DNA from: an uncultured Oscillospiraceae bacterium
Lineage (GTDB): Bacteria; Bacillota; Clostridia; Oscillospirales; Oscillospiraceae
Direction: 5' to 3'
Length of the DNA: 62,831 nt
Assembly (NCBI GenBank): GCA_944386055.1
Contig: CALWZP010000014.1
Coordinates: 1 to 62,831 of the forward strand
Part shown: piece after piece, positions 16,222-24,922 of the stretch
How the letters are laid out: each line of letters begins with the position of its first letter
Position numbering within the stretch: the first letter of the stretch is position 1
Program-made: the position numbers and the translations under genes
Notes under the pieces: model-generated
The model's database searches: none
What the model saw: only the letters and a program-made list of their open reading frames with translations
Told to the model about the DNA's origin: nothing

Positions 16222-18477
16222 TCAGTTAGCCACCACCAGGCGTACCTTGCCGCCCATGTTGTCGTAGTAGACCGTCAGGTTGTCGGAGAAGGCCCGGGCC
16301 TCGTTGAGGGTGTCGAACCAGCTCTTGGCCCGCTGGTTATAGCACTGCACATCCTCCGCCACCAGGTAGACCTTCCCGCCGTAGCTGAGATAGGTCGCAC
16401 CATCGTGGGTGTAGAAGGCCGAGCGGCTCACATTCTTCAGCTCGTTCAGCGTCACGATGCCGGCGGCCTTGCCGTCCATGCCTTTGGCCGCGCCGCCTGC
16501 CTGTCCGTCCCGGAAGGCGTATCCGGTGAGCCAGCCGCTGTTCTCCCCGGGTGTCGGATTGTCCTTGTTGCGCACAGATACGGTGCGGTTGAATATCTCA
16601 TCCTCTCCCCAGGAACCTGCAGATTGCCGTCCCTCCTCCAGGAAGCCGTACTCGTAGGCGTCCCCGGTGACATCGGTGAGCACCAGGATGTCCACCTGCT
16701 TGGCGGAGTTGGTGTGGTAGTAGGCGATCTTGGACGCGGGGACGGAGGAGACGCCCTCCAGATCCCGGAAGGTCAGCGCCGTCAGCTCGCCGGTGGTGCC
16801 GGCCCGCTCGTACAGCGCCACGCCGCCGCTGACCGGGACGCTGCCCACCGTCCTCTTGGCCACATCAAAGGCGCCGGAGGGAGAGCCGCCGGTGATCCGG
16901 CTCAGGGAGACTTTTCCCACCTGATAGGAGGAGACATTCACCAGCTGGCCCTGAAGCTTGCTGGCGTCGCTGCTGGTGCCGGCCTCGATGGTCAGATTGC
17001 TGCCCAGCATCTTTACCTTTGCGCTGGAGGCGGTGCCCTCTGTCACCACGCCCACGGCGTTGCCCCGGACGGTGTTGGGGCTCTCTACTCCGGCCACCTT
17101 TCCGTCGGCGGTGAGCAGCAGCGTCACGGTGCCGCCGATGCGGAAGTTTGCGGCGCTGGAGGCCGCGGTGGACAGTACGGGGAACTCCGTGCCGAACACT
17201 GTGATCTTGGTGGGGTAGCGCTCGTTGGGAGAAGCGTTTTCATACAGGGCGGTGATGCGCAGGTCGCTCACCCGCAGCACCCCGTTGTCATAGGTGGCCA
17301 CATCGTAGGGCTGGATATCCCCGAAGGAGATCTCCTGGCCGTTTTTGTAGATCTTATAGTTTGTCGCCCCGTTGGTCAGCTGGGCAAAGGTGGCGGAGGA
17401 GGCACCGCCGCTGCCCACCACCACCGCCTCGGTGGCGGTACCGCTGGAGATATACACCCCGGTCACCGAGCTGCCCTCCAGGTACAGGGTGGCCATGCTC
17501 CCGGCGCCCAGATTCACAAATTCCTCGCCATAGGTGCCTGTCCCCTCGCTGGTGTAGGCGGGAGTATCCGGGGAGATGGTATACCGGGTGCCGCCGCTGT
17601 CCTCCAGCCACCCGGCGTCGCAGTCGGAGACCACCACGGTCTTCTGCTGGCTGCGGTCGGGGAGGAAGGTGAGGATCTCCCCCTTGCTGTTGAGCAGCAG
17701 GTCACCCTTCTTGCCCACGATGGACTGGGGGCTGATGCCGTTGGCGGTGGAATAGACGGTGGGGGCGCCGGTCCCGGTGGCGGCGCGGATCCCGTTTGGA
17801 TCGCCGTTGGAGGCATCCACATCCAGAGCCAGGATCACTACATTCTCCCGGAGGGTGCCCAGCTTGGCCGCGTAAATGCCGCCCTCCTTCTGCTCGGTGC
17901 TCAGCAGATTGCAGAACAGCTGCGCCGCCTGCGCCCGGGTGATGTTGGTGTTCCCTCCCAGCCCGCTGAGGCCGTCTGCCAGACCGATCTTCTCCGCCAG
18001 GGCGATGAAGCCGTCAGGCCACAGCATCCCGGTGTCCTCGTCAGTATAGCCCAGGATCCGGATGAGAATGGTCACCGCCTGGCCGTAGGTGATGGGGGAG
18101 TCGGGCTCGAACACCCCCTCATCGGTGCCGGCAATGATCTTGGTCTCTCCGGCGGCGGCCAGGTTGATGTAGCCCCGGGCCCAGTGGTCGGAGCGCACAT
18201 CGGGAAAGATGGTGCGGGTGCTGTACAGTGCCACCTGATTGGCATTGCCCATGGCATTTACCGCCATGACGCAGAACTCCGCCCGGGTCAGCGTGCTGTT
18301 TGGGCGGAAGGTGCCGCCGGTATCCCCAGCCACCACGCCCAGCATCCGCAGGCTGTCCACCTGGGTGGACAGCTCTGGGTCGGACACATCAGAGAAGGGC
18401 GGGGTGGCCGCCAGGGCGGGGGTGAGCATGCTCACCGCCAACACCGCTGCCGTCAGCACGGAAATGAGCTTTTTCAT
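16222..18477 (-). CDS. secreted S-layer homology (SLH) domain protein
   Basis: The 751-residue product has a Sec signal peptide (MKKLISVLTAAVLAVSMLTP, cleavage after ALA-AT). Up to three S-layer homology repeats lie in about 25-200, with GGTFRPNSTLTRAEFCVMAV, FPDVRSDHWARGYINLAAAG, EPDSPITYGQAVTILIRILG and ITRAQAAQLFCNLLS. SLH repeats bind pyruvylated wall polymers and hold the protein at the cell surface. The remaining 550 residues are beta-rich and unassigned. It is the last gene of the HlyD-ATPase-permease operon, 16 bases after the permease, so it may be a part of, or a client of, that exporter. The link is by position only. Confidence 0.88.
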   Translation of the reverse strand: MKKLISVLTAAVLAVSMLTPALAATPPFSDVSDPELSTQVDSLRMLGVVAGDTGGTFRPNSTLTRAEFCVMAVNAMGNANQVALYSTRTIFPDVRSDHWARGYINLAAAGETKIIAGTDEGVFEPDSPITYGQAVTILIRILGYTDEDTGMLWPDGFIALAEKIGLADGLSGLGGNTNITRAQAAQLFCNLLSTEQKEGGIYAAKLGTLRENVVILALDVDASNGDPNGIRAATGTGAPTVYSTANGISPQSIVGKKGDLLLNSKGEILTFLPDRSQQKTVVVSDCDAGWLEDSGGTRYTISPDTPAYTSEGTGTYGEEFVNLGAGSMATLYLEGSSVTGVYISSGTATEAVVVGSGGASSATFAQLTNGATNYKIYKNGQEISFGDIQPYDVATYDNGVLRVSDLRITALYENASPNERYPTKITVFGTEFPVLSTAASSAANFRIGGTVTLLLTADGKVAGVESPNTVRGNAVGVVTEGTASSAKVKMLGSNLTIEAGTSSDASKLQGQLVNVSSYQVGKVSLSRITGGSPSGAFDVAKRTVGSVPVSGGVALYERAGTTGELTALTFRDLEGVSSVPASKIAYYHTNSAKQVDILVLTDVTGDAYEYGFLEEGRQSAGSWGEDEIFNRTVSVRNKDNPTPGENSGWLTGYAFRDGQAGGAAKGMDGKAAGIVTLNELKNVSRSAFYTHDGATYLSYGGKVYLVAEDVQCYNQRAKSWFDTLNEARAFSDNLTVYYDNMGGKVRLVVAN

Positions 18478-18493
18478 GTGGTTCTCTCCTCTC

Positions 18494-19699
18494 TTACTCG
18501 GCTCTCAGCGCCTCTACCGGCTGCAGGCCGGAGGCCTTGATGGCGGGGTACATCCCGAAGAGGATGCCCAGCACCACGGAAAACAGGAAGGCCCCGATGG
18601 TGATGGCCGTTCCCGGCATCATGATCATGTCCAGCAGCATCTTTGCCGCGATCAGCGTACCCATATAACCCACGATGATCCCAAAGATGCCGCCGATCCC
18701 GCAGATCACCGCCGCCTCGATGAGGAACTGTGCGATGATGCTGCGCCGCTCGGCGCCGATGGCCTTGCGGATGCCGATCTCCCGGGTGCGCTCGGTGACG
18801 GTGACCAACATGATGTTCATGATGCCGATGCCGCCCACCAGCAGGGAGATGGCCGCGATGCCGATGAGCACCAGGGACTGGCTGTTGAGCAGAGCATCCA
18901 TGCTGGCCATGTTGGCGTTGTTGTTCTGGATATAGGCATAACCGCTGGACTCGGGGATCAGGGCGGTGAGATAGCCCTGCAGACGCACCGCCGCCTCGTC
19001 CGCCGCCGAGGCGGACACCGCCTTGACGGAGTATTCCGAGATGGTCTGATTGTCGTTCAGAGTACGGTTGAGGGTATAGGGCAGCAGGATCAGGTTGTCC
19101 ATCTCCGGCCAGCCGTCCACATTTTTCTTCTCATACACCCCGATGACCAGATAGGGGCTGCCGTTGATGGTGATGCTGCGGCCCACCGGGTCCACATAGT
19201 TGAACAGCCGTTCCGCCGCGCCGCCGCCCAGCACGCACACATTGCTGTACCGCGCCACATCCAGATAGGACAGGTCCCGGCCCGACTTCAGGGTGTAGTT
19301 GTTGCACAGGCCGTACTGGTCGCTGCCCAGCACCACCTGGGCGGCGGTCTCCCAGCTGTCGTTGGTGCTCATGGTGTTGGTGCTGTACCGTACGGTCATC
19401 TCGTTGTACACCTGGATCTTGGGAGTGACCCCCACCACCAGGTCGCTGAGTCCCAGGCAGTAATTGTACAGGTCCTGAGAGATGTCACCGCCGCTCCATT
19501 TATAGGCGGAGACACTGAGGGTGTTGGTCCCCTGGCTCTCCAGATACTCCAGGTTCTTCTTGTTCTGCCCCTGGATGATGGACACCAGGATCACCACCGA
19601 CGCCACGCCGATGATGATGCCCAGCATGGTGAGGAAAGAGCGCATCTTCTTGGCTGAGATGGATTTAAAGGCCATCTTGAAGGCCTGGAGCGTGTTCAT
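18494..19699 (-). CDS. MacB-type ABC transporter permease
   Basis: The 401-residue product has the MacB/FtsX layout. One membrane helix near the start (MRSFLTMLGIIIGVASVVIL) is followed by a large extracytoplasmic domain (about 50-270). Three C-terminal helices form the FtsX unit, including VLIGIAAISLLVGGIGIMNI and the conserved TERTREIGIRKAIGAERRSI loop. MacB-type systems work as mechanotransmitters that expel peptides, toxins or lipids. Its ATG overlaps the ATPase stop by ATGA, so start 19699 is preferred to a TTG two codons earlier. It acts with the ATPase and HlyD-like adaptor upstream. Confidence 0.92.
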   Translation of the reverse strand: MNTLQAFKMAFKSISAKKMRSFLTMLGIIIGVASVVILVSIIQGQNKKNLEYLESQGTNTLSVSAYKWSGGDISQDLYNYCLGLSDLVVGVTPKIQVYNEMTVRYSTNTMSTNDSWETAAQVVLGSDQYGLCNNYTLKSGRDLSYLDVARYSNVCVLGGGAAERLFNYVDPVGRSITINGSPYLVIGVYEKKNVDGWPEMDNLILLPYTLNRTLNDNQTISEYSVKAVSASAADEAAVRLQGYLTALIPESSGYAYIQNNNANMASMDALLNSQSLVLIGIAAISLLVGGIGIMNIMLVTVTERTREIGIRKAIGAERRSIIAQFLIEAAVICGIGGIFGIIVGYMGTLIAAKMLLDMIMMPGTAITIGAFLFSVVLGILFGMYPAIKASGLQPVEALRAE

Positions 19700-20391
19700 T
19701 CCCAATCCACCTCCTGCGCGTCGTCCGAGATCACCATGCCGTCGGACAGCCGCACCACCCGCCGGGCGGTGGCGGCGATGCCGTTGTCGTGGGTGATGAG
19801 GATGACGGTGGTGCCCCCACGGTACAGCTCCCGCAGGATCTCCAGCACATGCTGCCCCGTCTTGGAGTCCAGTGCGCCGGTGGGCTCATCCGCCATGATG
19901 ATGGAGGGGTGGGTGGCGATGGCCCGGGCGATGGCCACCCGCTGCTGCTGCCCGCCGGACATCTCCGAGGGCCGGTGATGGGCCCGGTCGTCCATCCCCA
20001 CCCGGGCCAGGGCCTCCATGGCCCGGTCCTCCCGCTCCCAGATGGGCACCCCCTGGTAGATCAGCGGGAGGATCACATTCTCCAGGGCGTCCAGTTCCTG
20101 GATGAGGTTGTACCCCTGGAAGATGAACCCGATCTGCTTGTTGCGGATATGGGCCAGCTGCCGGTCGGACAGTCCGGTGACATCCACCCCGTCCAGCCAG
20201 TAGTCCCCGTAGGTGGGGATATCCAGGCAGCCCAGCACATTCATCAGGGTGGATTTGCCCGAGCCGGACTGGCCCACGATGGCCACGAACTCGCCCCGGT
20301 CAATGGACAGGGAGACCCCGTTTAGGGCGCGCACCTCGCTCTCCCTACCCTCGTTGTATATCTTATAGATATCTTTGATCTCAATGAGCAT
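19696..20391 (-). CDS. MacB/LolD-type ABC transporter ATP-binding protein
   Basis: The 231-residue product has Walker A GQSGSGKST, a Q-loop near IGFIFQGYNLIQ, the signature MSGGQQQRVAIARA, Walker B SIIMADEPTGALDS and the H-loop ITHDN. Together with the permease that overlaps its stop by four bases, it powers an exporter. The start at 20391 is taken for its GGAG site 8 bases upstream; a longer reading frame overlaps the HlyD-like gene. The family is clear and the substrate is not. Confidence 0.93.
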   Translation of the reverse strand: MLIEIKDIYKIYNEGRESEVRALNGVSLSIDRGEFVAIVGQSGSGKSTLMNVLGCLDIPTYGDYWLDGVDVTGLSDRQLAHIRNKQIGFIFQGYNLIQELDALENVILPLIYQGVPIWEREDRAMEALARVGMDDRAHHRPSEMSGGQQQRVAIARAIATHPSIIMADEPTGALDSKTGQHVLEILRELYRGGTTVILITHDNGIAATARRVVRLSDGMVISDDAQEVDWE

Positions 20392-20416
20392 CTCGTCAGC
20401 TCCAATCCGTCGGCCG

Positions 20417-22147
20417 TCAGCCAACCGCTATGCCGCCGCCCATGTCATCCCCGGGTGCCATGTAGCTGGTGAAGACCACATCCCCCTCCTCCAGGCCGGA
20501 GATGATCTCCGCGTTGTACACATCGTTGGCTCCCACCTCCACGGGGACGGCATAAAAGCCCTCTGCCTCCGTGGGGACGCCGGTGACGCCCTCCGGGACG
20601 GTGATGGCGTTGTCGGGTCGGGAGGGCTTTTCCACGAACACCACCGAGACAGGTTCTCCATCCTCGCCGGCAATCTGCTTCACCGACTGCACGGGGACCA
20701 TGAGGCAGTTGTCCACATGGCTGCCCTGGAAGCTGTAATTGATGGACATATTGCTCATCAGCTGTCCGCCGGGGTTCTCCATCCGGATGGTCACCGGGAA
20801 GGAGGAGGCCCCGTTCTCCATATTGCCGTTGAGACTGATGTTGGTGACGGTGCCGGTGTACACATTGCCGTTCCAGTCGCTCAGCTCCACCGGCATTCCC
20901 ATGGACACATAGTTGATGTTCCGCTCGTCCACGCTGATCTCCACCGTCATAACGGAGGTATCGGCGATGATGATGGCGGTGGTGTTCTCCGCCACCTCTG
21001 TTCCGGCCACCAGGCCGCAGGAGATCACCGTGCCCGAGATGGGGGCCACGGCATTGAAGTTGGCCAGGTTCTCCTGGGCCTTGGTCAGATTCTCCTTTGC
21101 GGTTTTCAGCTGGTTCTCCAGAGAGGCGATCTGCTCCTCATTGTCCTCCCCGCTGATGGTCATGAGCACATCGCCGGTGGTGACATCGGCGTAATTGATC
21201 AGGTTGAGGGACAGGATCTCACCGCCCACCTTGGTGGTGATGTCGGCGGTACGGTTGTACTCCAGCTTCCCGCTGTTATAGGCGTAGATGTCCTCGCCGC
21301 TGGCGCCGGTGAGGATGGCGGTGGCGCCCATGTCTGCGGTGAGGGTGCCGGGATTGTCCACCCCGATGACCACCTGGAAGCACACCGCGCCCTCGGGAGT
21401 GATGTACCGGACCTTGTTGATCTGCTCCACGGTGCCGGTGGGCTGGCTCATGGAGGCGGGGATGGACACCCGGGCGGTCTGGCCCACATAGATGTCGTTC
21501 TCATAAGTATAGTTGAAGTACAGGGTCAGCTTCATCTTGCTGTCATCCACCAGGGTAGCCAGCTTGGTGGACGGGCTGATGTCGTTCCCCTCCGCCAGAT
21601 CTTCCGTGCCCTCCGCCAGCAGCAGCTTGCCGTTGAACGCGGGACGGACCGTCAGATCCTCATAGGAGTCATAGATGGCCTGAAGCTGCTTTTCATAGTT
21701 GCGCACGGTCTTCTGTGCCTCTTCCATGGCAGCATAGGCGTCGGTGGAGTCGATGGTATACAGCGGGGTCCCCTCGGTGACGAAGTCCCCCTCGCTGACA
21801 AAGACCTCCTGCACAGTGCCCTTGGTGGTCAGGGTGATGGTGGCGGAGTTGAGCGCCTTGGTAACGCCATACCCCTCCACCGGGTTGGAGATGGAGCCGT
21901 ATGTCACGGTGTCCCGGAGGATCTCCTGCTTCGGCTCGGAGAACAGAAAGCGCCACATCCCGAAGGCGATGCCCGCGATGACAGCCACGGCCACCACGAT
22001 GGCGATGATGCGCTTTACCATTTTCTTGCTGCCCTTTTTCTTCTTTCCCGCGGGGGGCGCGCCCGACGGGCGGCCCTTGGCCGGGGTCTGTGTGCCGGGC
22101 GGGTCCAGCACAGGGGTCCCCGCCGCCGGTGTCTGCATCTCTGCCAT
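20417..22147 (-). CDS. HlyD/MacA-like membrane fusion protein
   Basis: The 576-residue product is the adaptor of the exporter. A Pro/Ala-rich cytoplasmic start and one membrane helix (about 40-62, IIAIVVAVAVIAGIAFGMWR) come first. Two lipoyl-like halves follow (KGTVQEVFVSEGDFVTEGTP near 105-125 and PISGTVISCGLVAGTEVAEN near 375-395). A coiled coil near 335-370 (EEQIASLENQLKTAKENLTK) is followed by beta-barrel domains. At 576 residues it is longer than the usual 350 to 450, with an extra barrel between the lipoyl halves. The start at 22147 has AGGAGG 8 bases upstream. It is the first gene of the four-gene operon. Confidence 0.9.
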   Translation of the reverse strand: MAEMQTPAAGTPVLDPPGTQTPAKGRPSGAPPAGKKKKGSKKMVKRIIAIVVAVAVIAGIAFGMWRFLFSEPKQEILRDTVTYGSISNPVEGYGVTKALNSATITLTTKGTVQEVFVSEGDFVTEGTPLYTIDSTDAYAAMEEAQKTVRNYEKQLQAIYDSYEDLTVRPAFNGKLLLAEGTEDLAEGNDISPSTKLATLVDDSKMKLTLYFNYTYENDIYVGQTARVSIPASMSQPTGTVEQINKVRYITPEGAVCFQVVIGVDNPGTLTADMGATAILTGASGEDIYAYNSGKLEYNRTADITTKVGGEILSLNLINYADVTTGDVLMTISGEDNEEQIASLENQLKTAKENLTKAQENLANFNAVAPISGTVISCGLVAGTEVAENTTAIIIADTSVMTVEISVDERNINYVSMGMPVELSDWNGNVYTGTVTNISLNGNMENGASSFPVTIRMENPGGQLMSNMSINYSFQGSHVDNCLMVPVQSVKQIAGEDGEPVSVVFVEKPSRPDNAITVPEGVTGVPTEAEGFYAVPVEVGANDVYNAEIISGLEEGDVVFTSYMAPGDDMGGGIAVG

Positions 22148-22187
22148 ATGATCGGCCTCCTGTTTTCTTTGGGTGTTTGTCCTCCTC

Positions 22188-22216
22188 ATTATACCGACCG
22201 CTCCAGGGGGAAACAA
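22188..22216 (-). promoter_or_regulatory. promoter of the MacAB-type exporter operon
   Basis: On the minus strand TTGTTT (22211-22216) and perfect TATAAT (22188-22193) are 17 bases apart, about 40 bases upstream of the HlyD-like gene. Confidence 0.7.
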
Positions 22217-22357
22217 CAACAAACCTGTAACAACTGATTAAGAACTCCTTAAGAAGTCGTTCCCCCGATCTGGGCGGCTCTCCCATATCAGATAAGACGC
22301 AAAAAAGCGGGGGATGTTCCATGCTGTGCCCGCCTTTTTTGAAAAATTTTCTTTCCC

Positions 22358-22387
22358 TTGTCCCGGCAGCGCCGTCCATGCTACAAT
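22358..22387 (+). promoter_or_regulatory. promoter of the two-component genes
   Basis: TTGTCC (22358-22363) and TACAAT (22382-22387) are 18 bases apart, about 90 bases before the response regulator start. Confidence 0.55.
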
Positions 22388-22478
22388 ACTGTCTGCATGG
22401 CCCGCCGCAGAGCGGGCACCTGCGGCCGGGGGCCGCAGCATCAGCGCGGGAGAGTCCCGCGCCGGGAGGGATGGTTCC

Positions 22479-23138
22479 ATGTGCCGTATTCTCATTGTGG
22501 AGGATGACCGCGCCCTCAGCCGCGGGGTCGCGCTGGCCCTGGGGCAGGAGGGGCGGCAGCTCGCCGCCGCCCATACCCTGGCACAGGCCCGCCGGGAGCT
22601 GGAGTCCGGCGCGCCTGATCTGGTGGTCCTGGATGTCAATCTGCCCGACGGCAGCGGGCTGGACCTGCTGCTGCAGCTGCGGGCGGAGAGCGATGTGCCG
22701 GTGCTCCTCCTCACCGCCAACGACCTGGAGAGCGACCAGGTGGCGGGACTGGAGCTGGGGGCGGACGACTATGTCACCAAGCCCTTCTCCCTGGCGGTCC
22801 TCCGGGCCCGGGTCAACGCCCTGCTCCGCCGGGGCCGCAGGGAGGAAGGACCGGCAGAGCTGCCCCCCTTCTCCTTCGACTTCCGGAGAATGGCCTTTTC
22901 CCGGGACGGCGTCCCCCTGGACCTGTCCAAGACGGAGCAGCGGCTGCTGCGGCTGCTGGTGGAAAACCGGGGTCAGGTCCTCACCCGGGAGCGCCTGCTG
23001 GAGCAGGTGTGGGACGGCGGTGAATTCGTGGATGAGAACGCCCTGTCGGTGGCGGTAAAGCGCCTGCGGGACAAGCTGGGCGGCGCACCCATCCGCACCG
23101 TCTACGGGCTGGGCTACACCTGGGAGGAGACAAAGTGA
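22479..23138 (+). CDS. OmpR/PhoB-family response regulator
   Basis: The 219-residue product has a receiver domain (1-115) with acidic pocket E8-D9-D10, phosphorylated aspartate D52 in VVLDVNLPDGSG, T79 and K101 (DDYVTKPFS). A winged-helix DNA-binding domain (about 128-219) contains LSKTEQRLLRLLVENRGQVL and VKRLRDKLGG...TVYGLGYTW. It overlaps the histidine kinase by GTGA and precedes an ABC transporter, the usual BceRS-BceAB plan for peptide antibiotic sensing and resistance. A direct repeat with 11-base period before the transporter is a likely binding site. The start at 22479 is the first ATG with a plausible site and gives a full receiver. Confidence 0.93.
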   Translation: MCRILIVEDDRALSRGVALALGQEGRQLAAAHTLAQARRELESGAPDLVVLDVNLPDGSGLDLLLQLRAESDVPVLLLTANDLESDQVAGLELGADDYVTKPFSLAVLRARVNALLRRGRREEGPAELPPFSFDFRRMAFSRDGVPLDLSKTEQRLLRLLVENRGQVLTRERLLEQVWDGGEFVDENALSVAVKRLRDKLGGAPIRTVYGLGYTWEETK

Positions 23139-24055
23139 CCGCCTGGAGCTGGGCCGTCCTGGTCCTGGGGGCGGCGGGGCTGATCTTCGGCCTGGTCCAG
23201 TGGGCCCGGCGCCGCCGGACCCTCCGGCGGCTGGATGAGATGCTCACCGCCGCGGTGGACGGCAGCTTTCAGGAGGCCCGTTTTGACGAGTCCGCCCTGT
23301 CCGCGCTGGAGGCGAAGCTGGCCCGCTTCCTCAACGGCTCCGCCCTCACCCGCCGGGCGGTGGAGGAGGAGCGCTCCGCCATCCAGGCGCTGCTCTCCGA
23401 CCTGTCTCACCAGACCAAGACCCCCATATCCAACATTCTGCTGTACGCCTCCCTGCTGTCCGAGGCGGACCTGCCCCCCGCCCAGCGGGAACAGGCGGCG
23501 GTGCTGGCCAGTCAGGGGGAGAAGCTCTCCTCCCTCATCCAGACTCTGGTAAAGGCCTCCCGCCTGGAGACCGGGGTGCTGGCGCTGACGCCCGGAGCGC
23601 AGCCCCTGGAGGGGCTGCTGAAGGACACCGCCCTCCAGTACGCCCCCGCCGCCCGGGCCAAAGGGGTTCGGCTGACGGTGGAGCCCACCGATGCGCTTGC
23701 CTGCTTCGACCGGAAATGGACGGCGGAGGCCCTGGGAAATGTGGTGGACAACGCCGTCAAGTACACCCCGTCCGGCGGGCAGATCCGGGTGTGGGCGGAG
23801 GAGTTCGAGCTGTTCTGTGCCGTCCAGGTGGAGGACGACGGTCCTGGTATCCCGGAGGAGGAGCAGGGGGCTGTCTTCGGCCGCTTCTACCGGGGAGAGC
23901 AGGTGCGGGATCAGGAGGGCCTGGGCATCGGCCTGTATCTGACCCGGGAGATCCTCCGCCGGGAGGGAGGATATGTCAAGGTCCGCTCCCGTCCGGGGGA
24001 GGGCAGCCGGTTCTCCCTGTATCTGCTGCGGGAGGAGTCTGCCAATCCGGAATGA
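23135..24055 (+). CDS. sensor histidine kinase (BceS-like)
   Basis: The 306-residue product starts at GTG, overlapping the regulator stop by four bases. It has one clear membrane helix (about 5-24) and a short linker. The HisKA domain has H92 in LSDLSHQTKTPISN, and the ATPase domain has the N box LGNVVDNAVKYTPSGG, G1 VEDDGPGIPEEE, F box FGRFYRG and G2 EGLGIGLYLTREI. There is no room for a large external sensor, so like BceS-type kinases it probably senses through the ABC transporter encoded next. Unlike BceS, the second membrane helix is not clear. Confidence 0.9.
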   Translation: MTAWSWAVLVLGAAGLIFGLVQWARRRRTLRRLDEMLTAAVDGSFQEARFDESALSALEAKLARFLNGSALTRRAVEEERSAIQALLSDLSHQTKTPISNILLYASLLSEADLPPAQREQAAVLASQGEKLSSLIQTLVKASRLETGVLALTPGAQPLEGLLKDTALQYAPAARAKGVRLTVEPTDALACFDRKWTAEALGNVVDNAVKYTPSGGQIRVWAEEFELFCAVQVEDDGPGIPEEEQGAVFGRFYRGEQVRDQEGLGIGLYLTREILRREGGYVKVRSRPGEGSRFSLYLLREESANPE

Positions 24056-24159
24056 GGAGTTGGGCACTGCGGAGCCGCCGGCGGCGGCTTGGAGCTGCCC
24101 GGCGAAGCCGGACGCCAAAATTTCTCATTTTCAATTCTTTCAGACCTGTTAGAATTCAG

Positions 24160-24190
24160 AAAGATTGTGGAAAGATTGTTCTGGTAGGAT
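24160..24190 (+). promoter_or_regulatory. direct-repeat operator and candidate promoter of the ABC transporter
   Basis: AAAGATTGT occurs at 24160-24168 and 24171-24179, exactly 11 bases apart. That is the spacing of OmpR/PhoB-type tandem sites. It overlaps where a -35 would lie for the extended -10 TGGTAGGAT (24182-24190). The regulator encoded just upstream is the natural binder (inferred). A GATGGGGACCG/CGGTCCCCATC inverted repeat follows at 24188-24218; an alternative -10 is TAGAAT at 24150-24155. Confidence 0.55.
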
Positions 24191-24239
24191 GGGGACCGTG
24201 GGGGACGCGGTCCCCATCTTTGCATAAAGGAGAATCGCT

Positions 24240-24908
24240 ATGACCATTTTACAGACGACGGACCTGCGGAAATATTACGGCAGCGGCGACACCCTGGTAA
24301 AGGCCCTGGACGGAGTGAACCTGAGCGTGGAGGGTGGGGAGTTCGTGGCCATCGTGGGCACCTCCGGATCCGGCAAGTCCACCCTGCTGCACATGCTGGG
24401 CGGCCTGGACCGCCCCACCGGCGGCACCGTCACCGTGGACGGAAAGGACATCTTCTCCCTGAAGGACGAGGAGCTGACCATCTTCCGCCGGCGGAAGATC
24501 GGCTTTGTCTTCCAGGCCTATAACCTGGTTCCGGTGCTCAGCGTGTACGAGAACATCGTCCTGCCCATCCAGCTGGACGGGGGGACGGTGGATGAGACCT
24601 ATGTGGATCAGGTCATCCACACCCTGGGGCTGGAGTCCAAGCTGCAAAACCTGCCCAACCAGCTCTCCGGCGGGCAGCAGCAGCGGGTGGCCATCGCCAG
24701 GGCCCTGGCCACCAAGCCCGCCATCCTCCTGGCTGACGAGCCCACGGGGAATCTGGACTCCAAGACCAGCCAGGATGTCCTCTCCCTGATGAAGATCACC
24801 AGCCAGAAGTTCGCCCAGACCATGGTGATGATCACCCACAATGAGGAGATCGCCCAGCTCTCCGACCGGATCGTCCGCATCGAGGACGGCCGCATCGCGT
24901 CGCGGTGA
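24240..24908 (+). CDS. BceA-like ABC transporter ATP-binding protein
   Basis: The 222-residue product has Walker A GTSGSGKST, a Q-loop at IGFVFQAYNLVPVL, the signature LSGGQQQRVAIARA, Walker B AILLADEPTGNLDS and the H-loop MITHNEE. It pairs with the 887-residue permease 14 bases downstream. Families of this form remove peptide antibiotics from lipid II cycle targets or sense them. AAAGGAG lies 8 bases before the ATG. The neighbouring two-component genes support the BceAB reading. Confidence 0.92.
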   Translation: MTILQTTDLRKYYGSGDTLVKALDGVNLSVEGGEFVAIVGTSGSGKSTLLHMLGGLDRPTGGTVTVDGKDIFSLKDEELTIFRRRKIGFVFQAYNLVPVLSVYENIVLPIQLDGGTVDETYVDQVIHTLGLESKLQNLPNQLSGGQQQRVAIARALATKPAILLADEPTGNLDSKTSQDVLSLMKITSQKFAQTMVMITHNEEIAQLSDRIVRIEDGRIASR

Positions 24909-24922
24909 GGGAGGGGACGGCC

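Noticed and set aside
16129-18540. Open frame of 803 codons on the plus strand
   Set aside because: It is the antisense shadow of the SLH gene; GC-rich DNA keeps such frames open, and it reads as low-complexity Gly/His/Ala/Val without a ribosome site.
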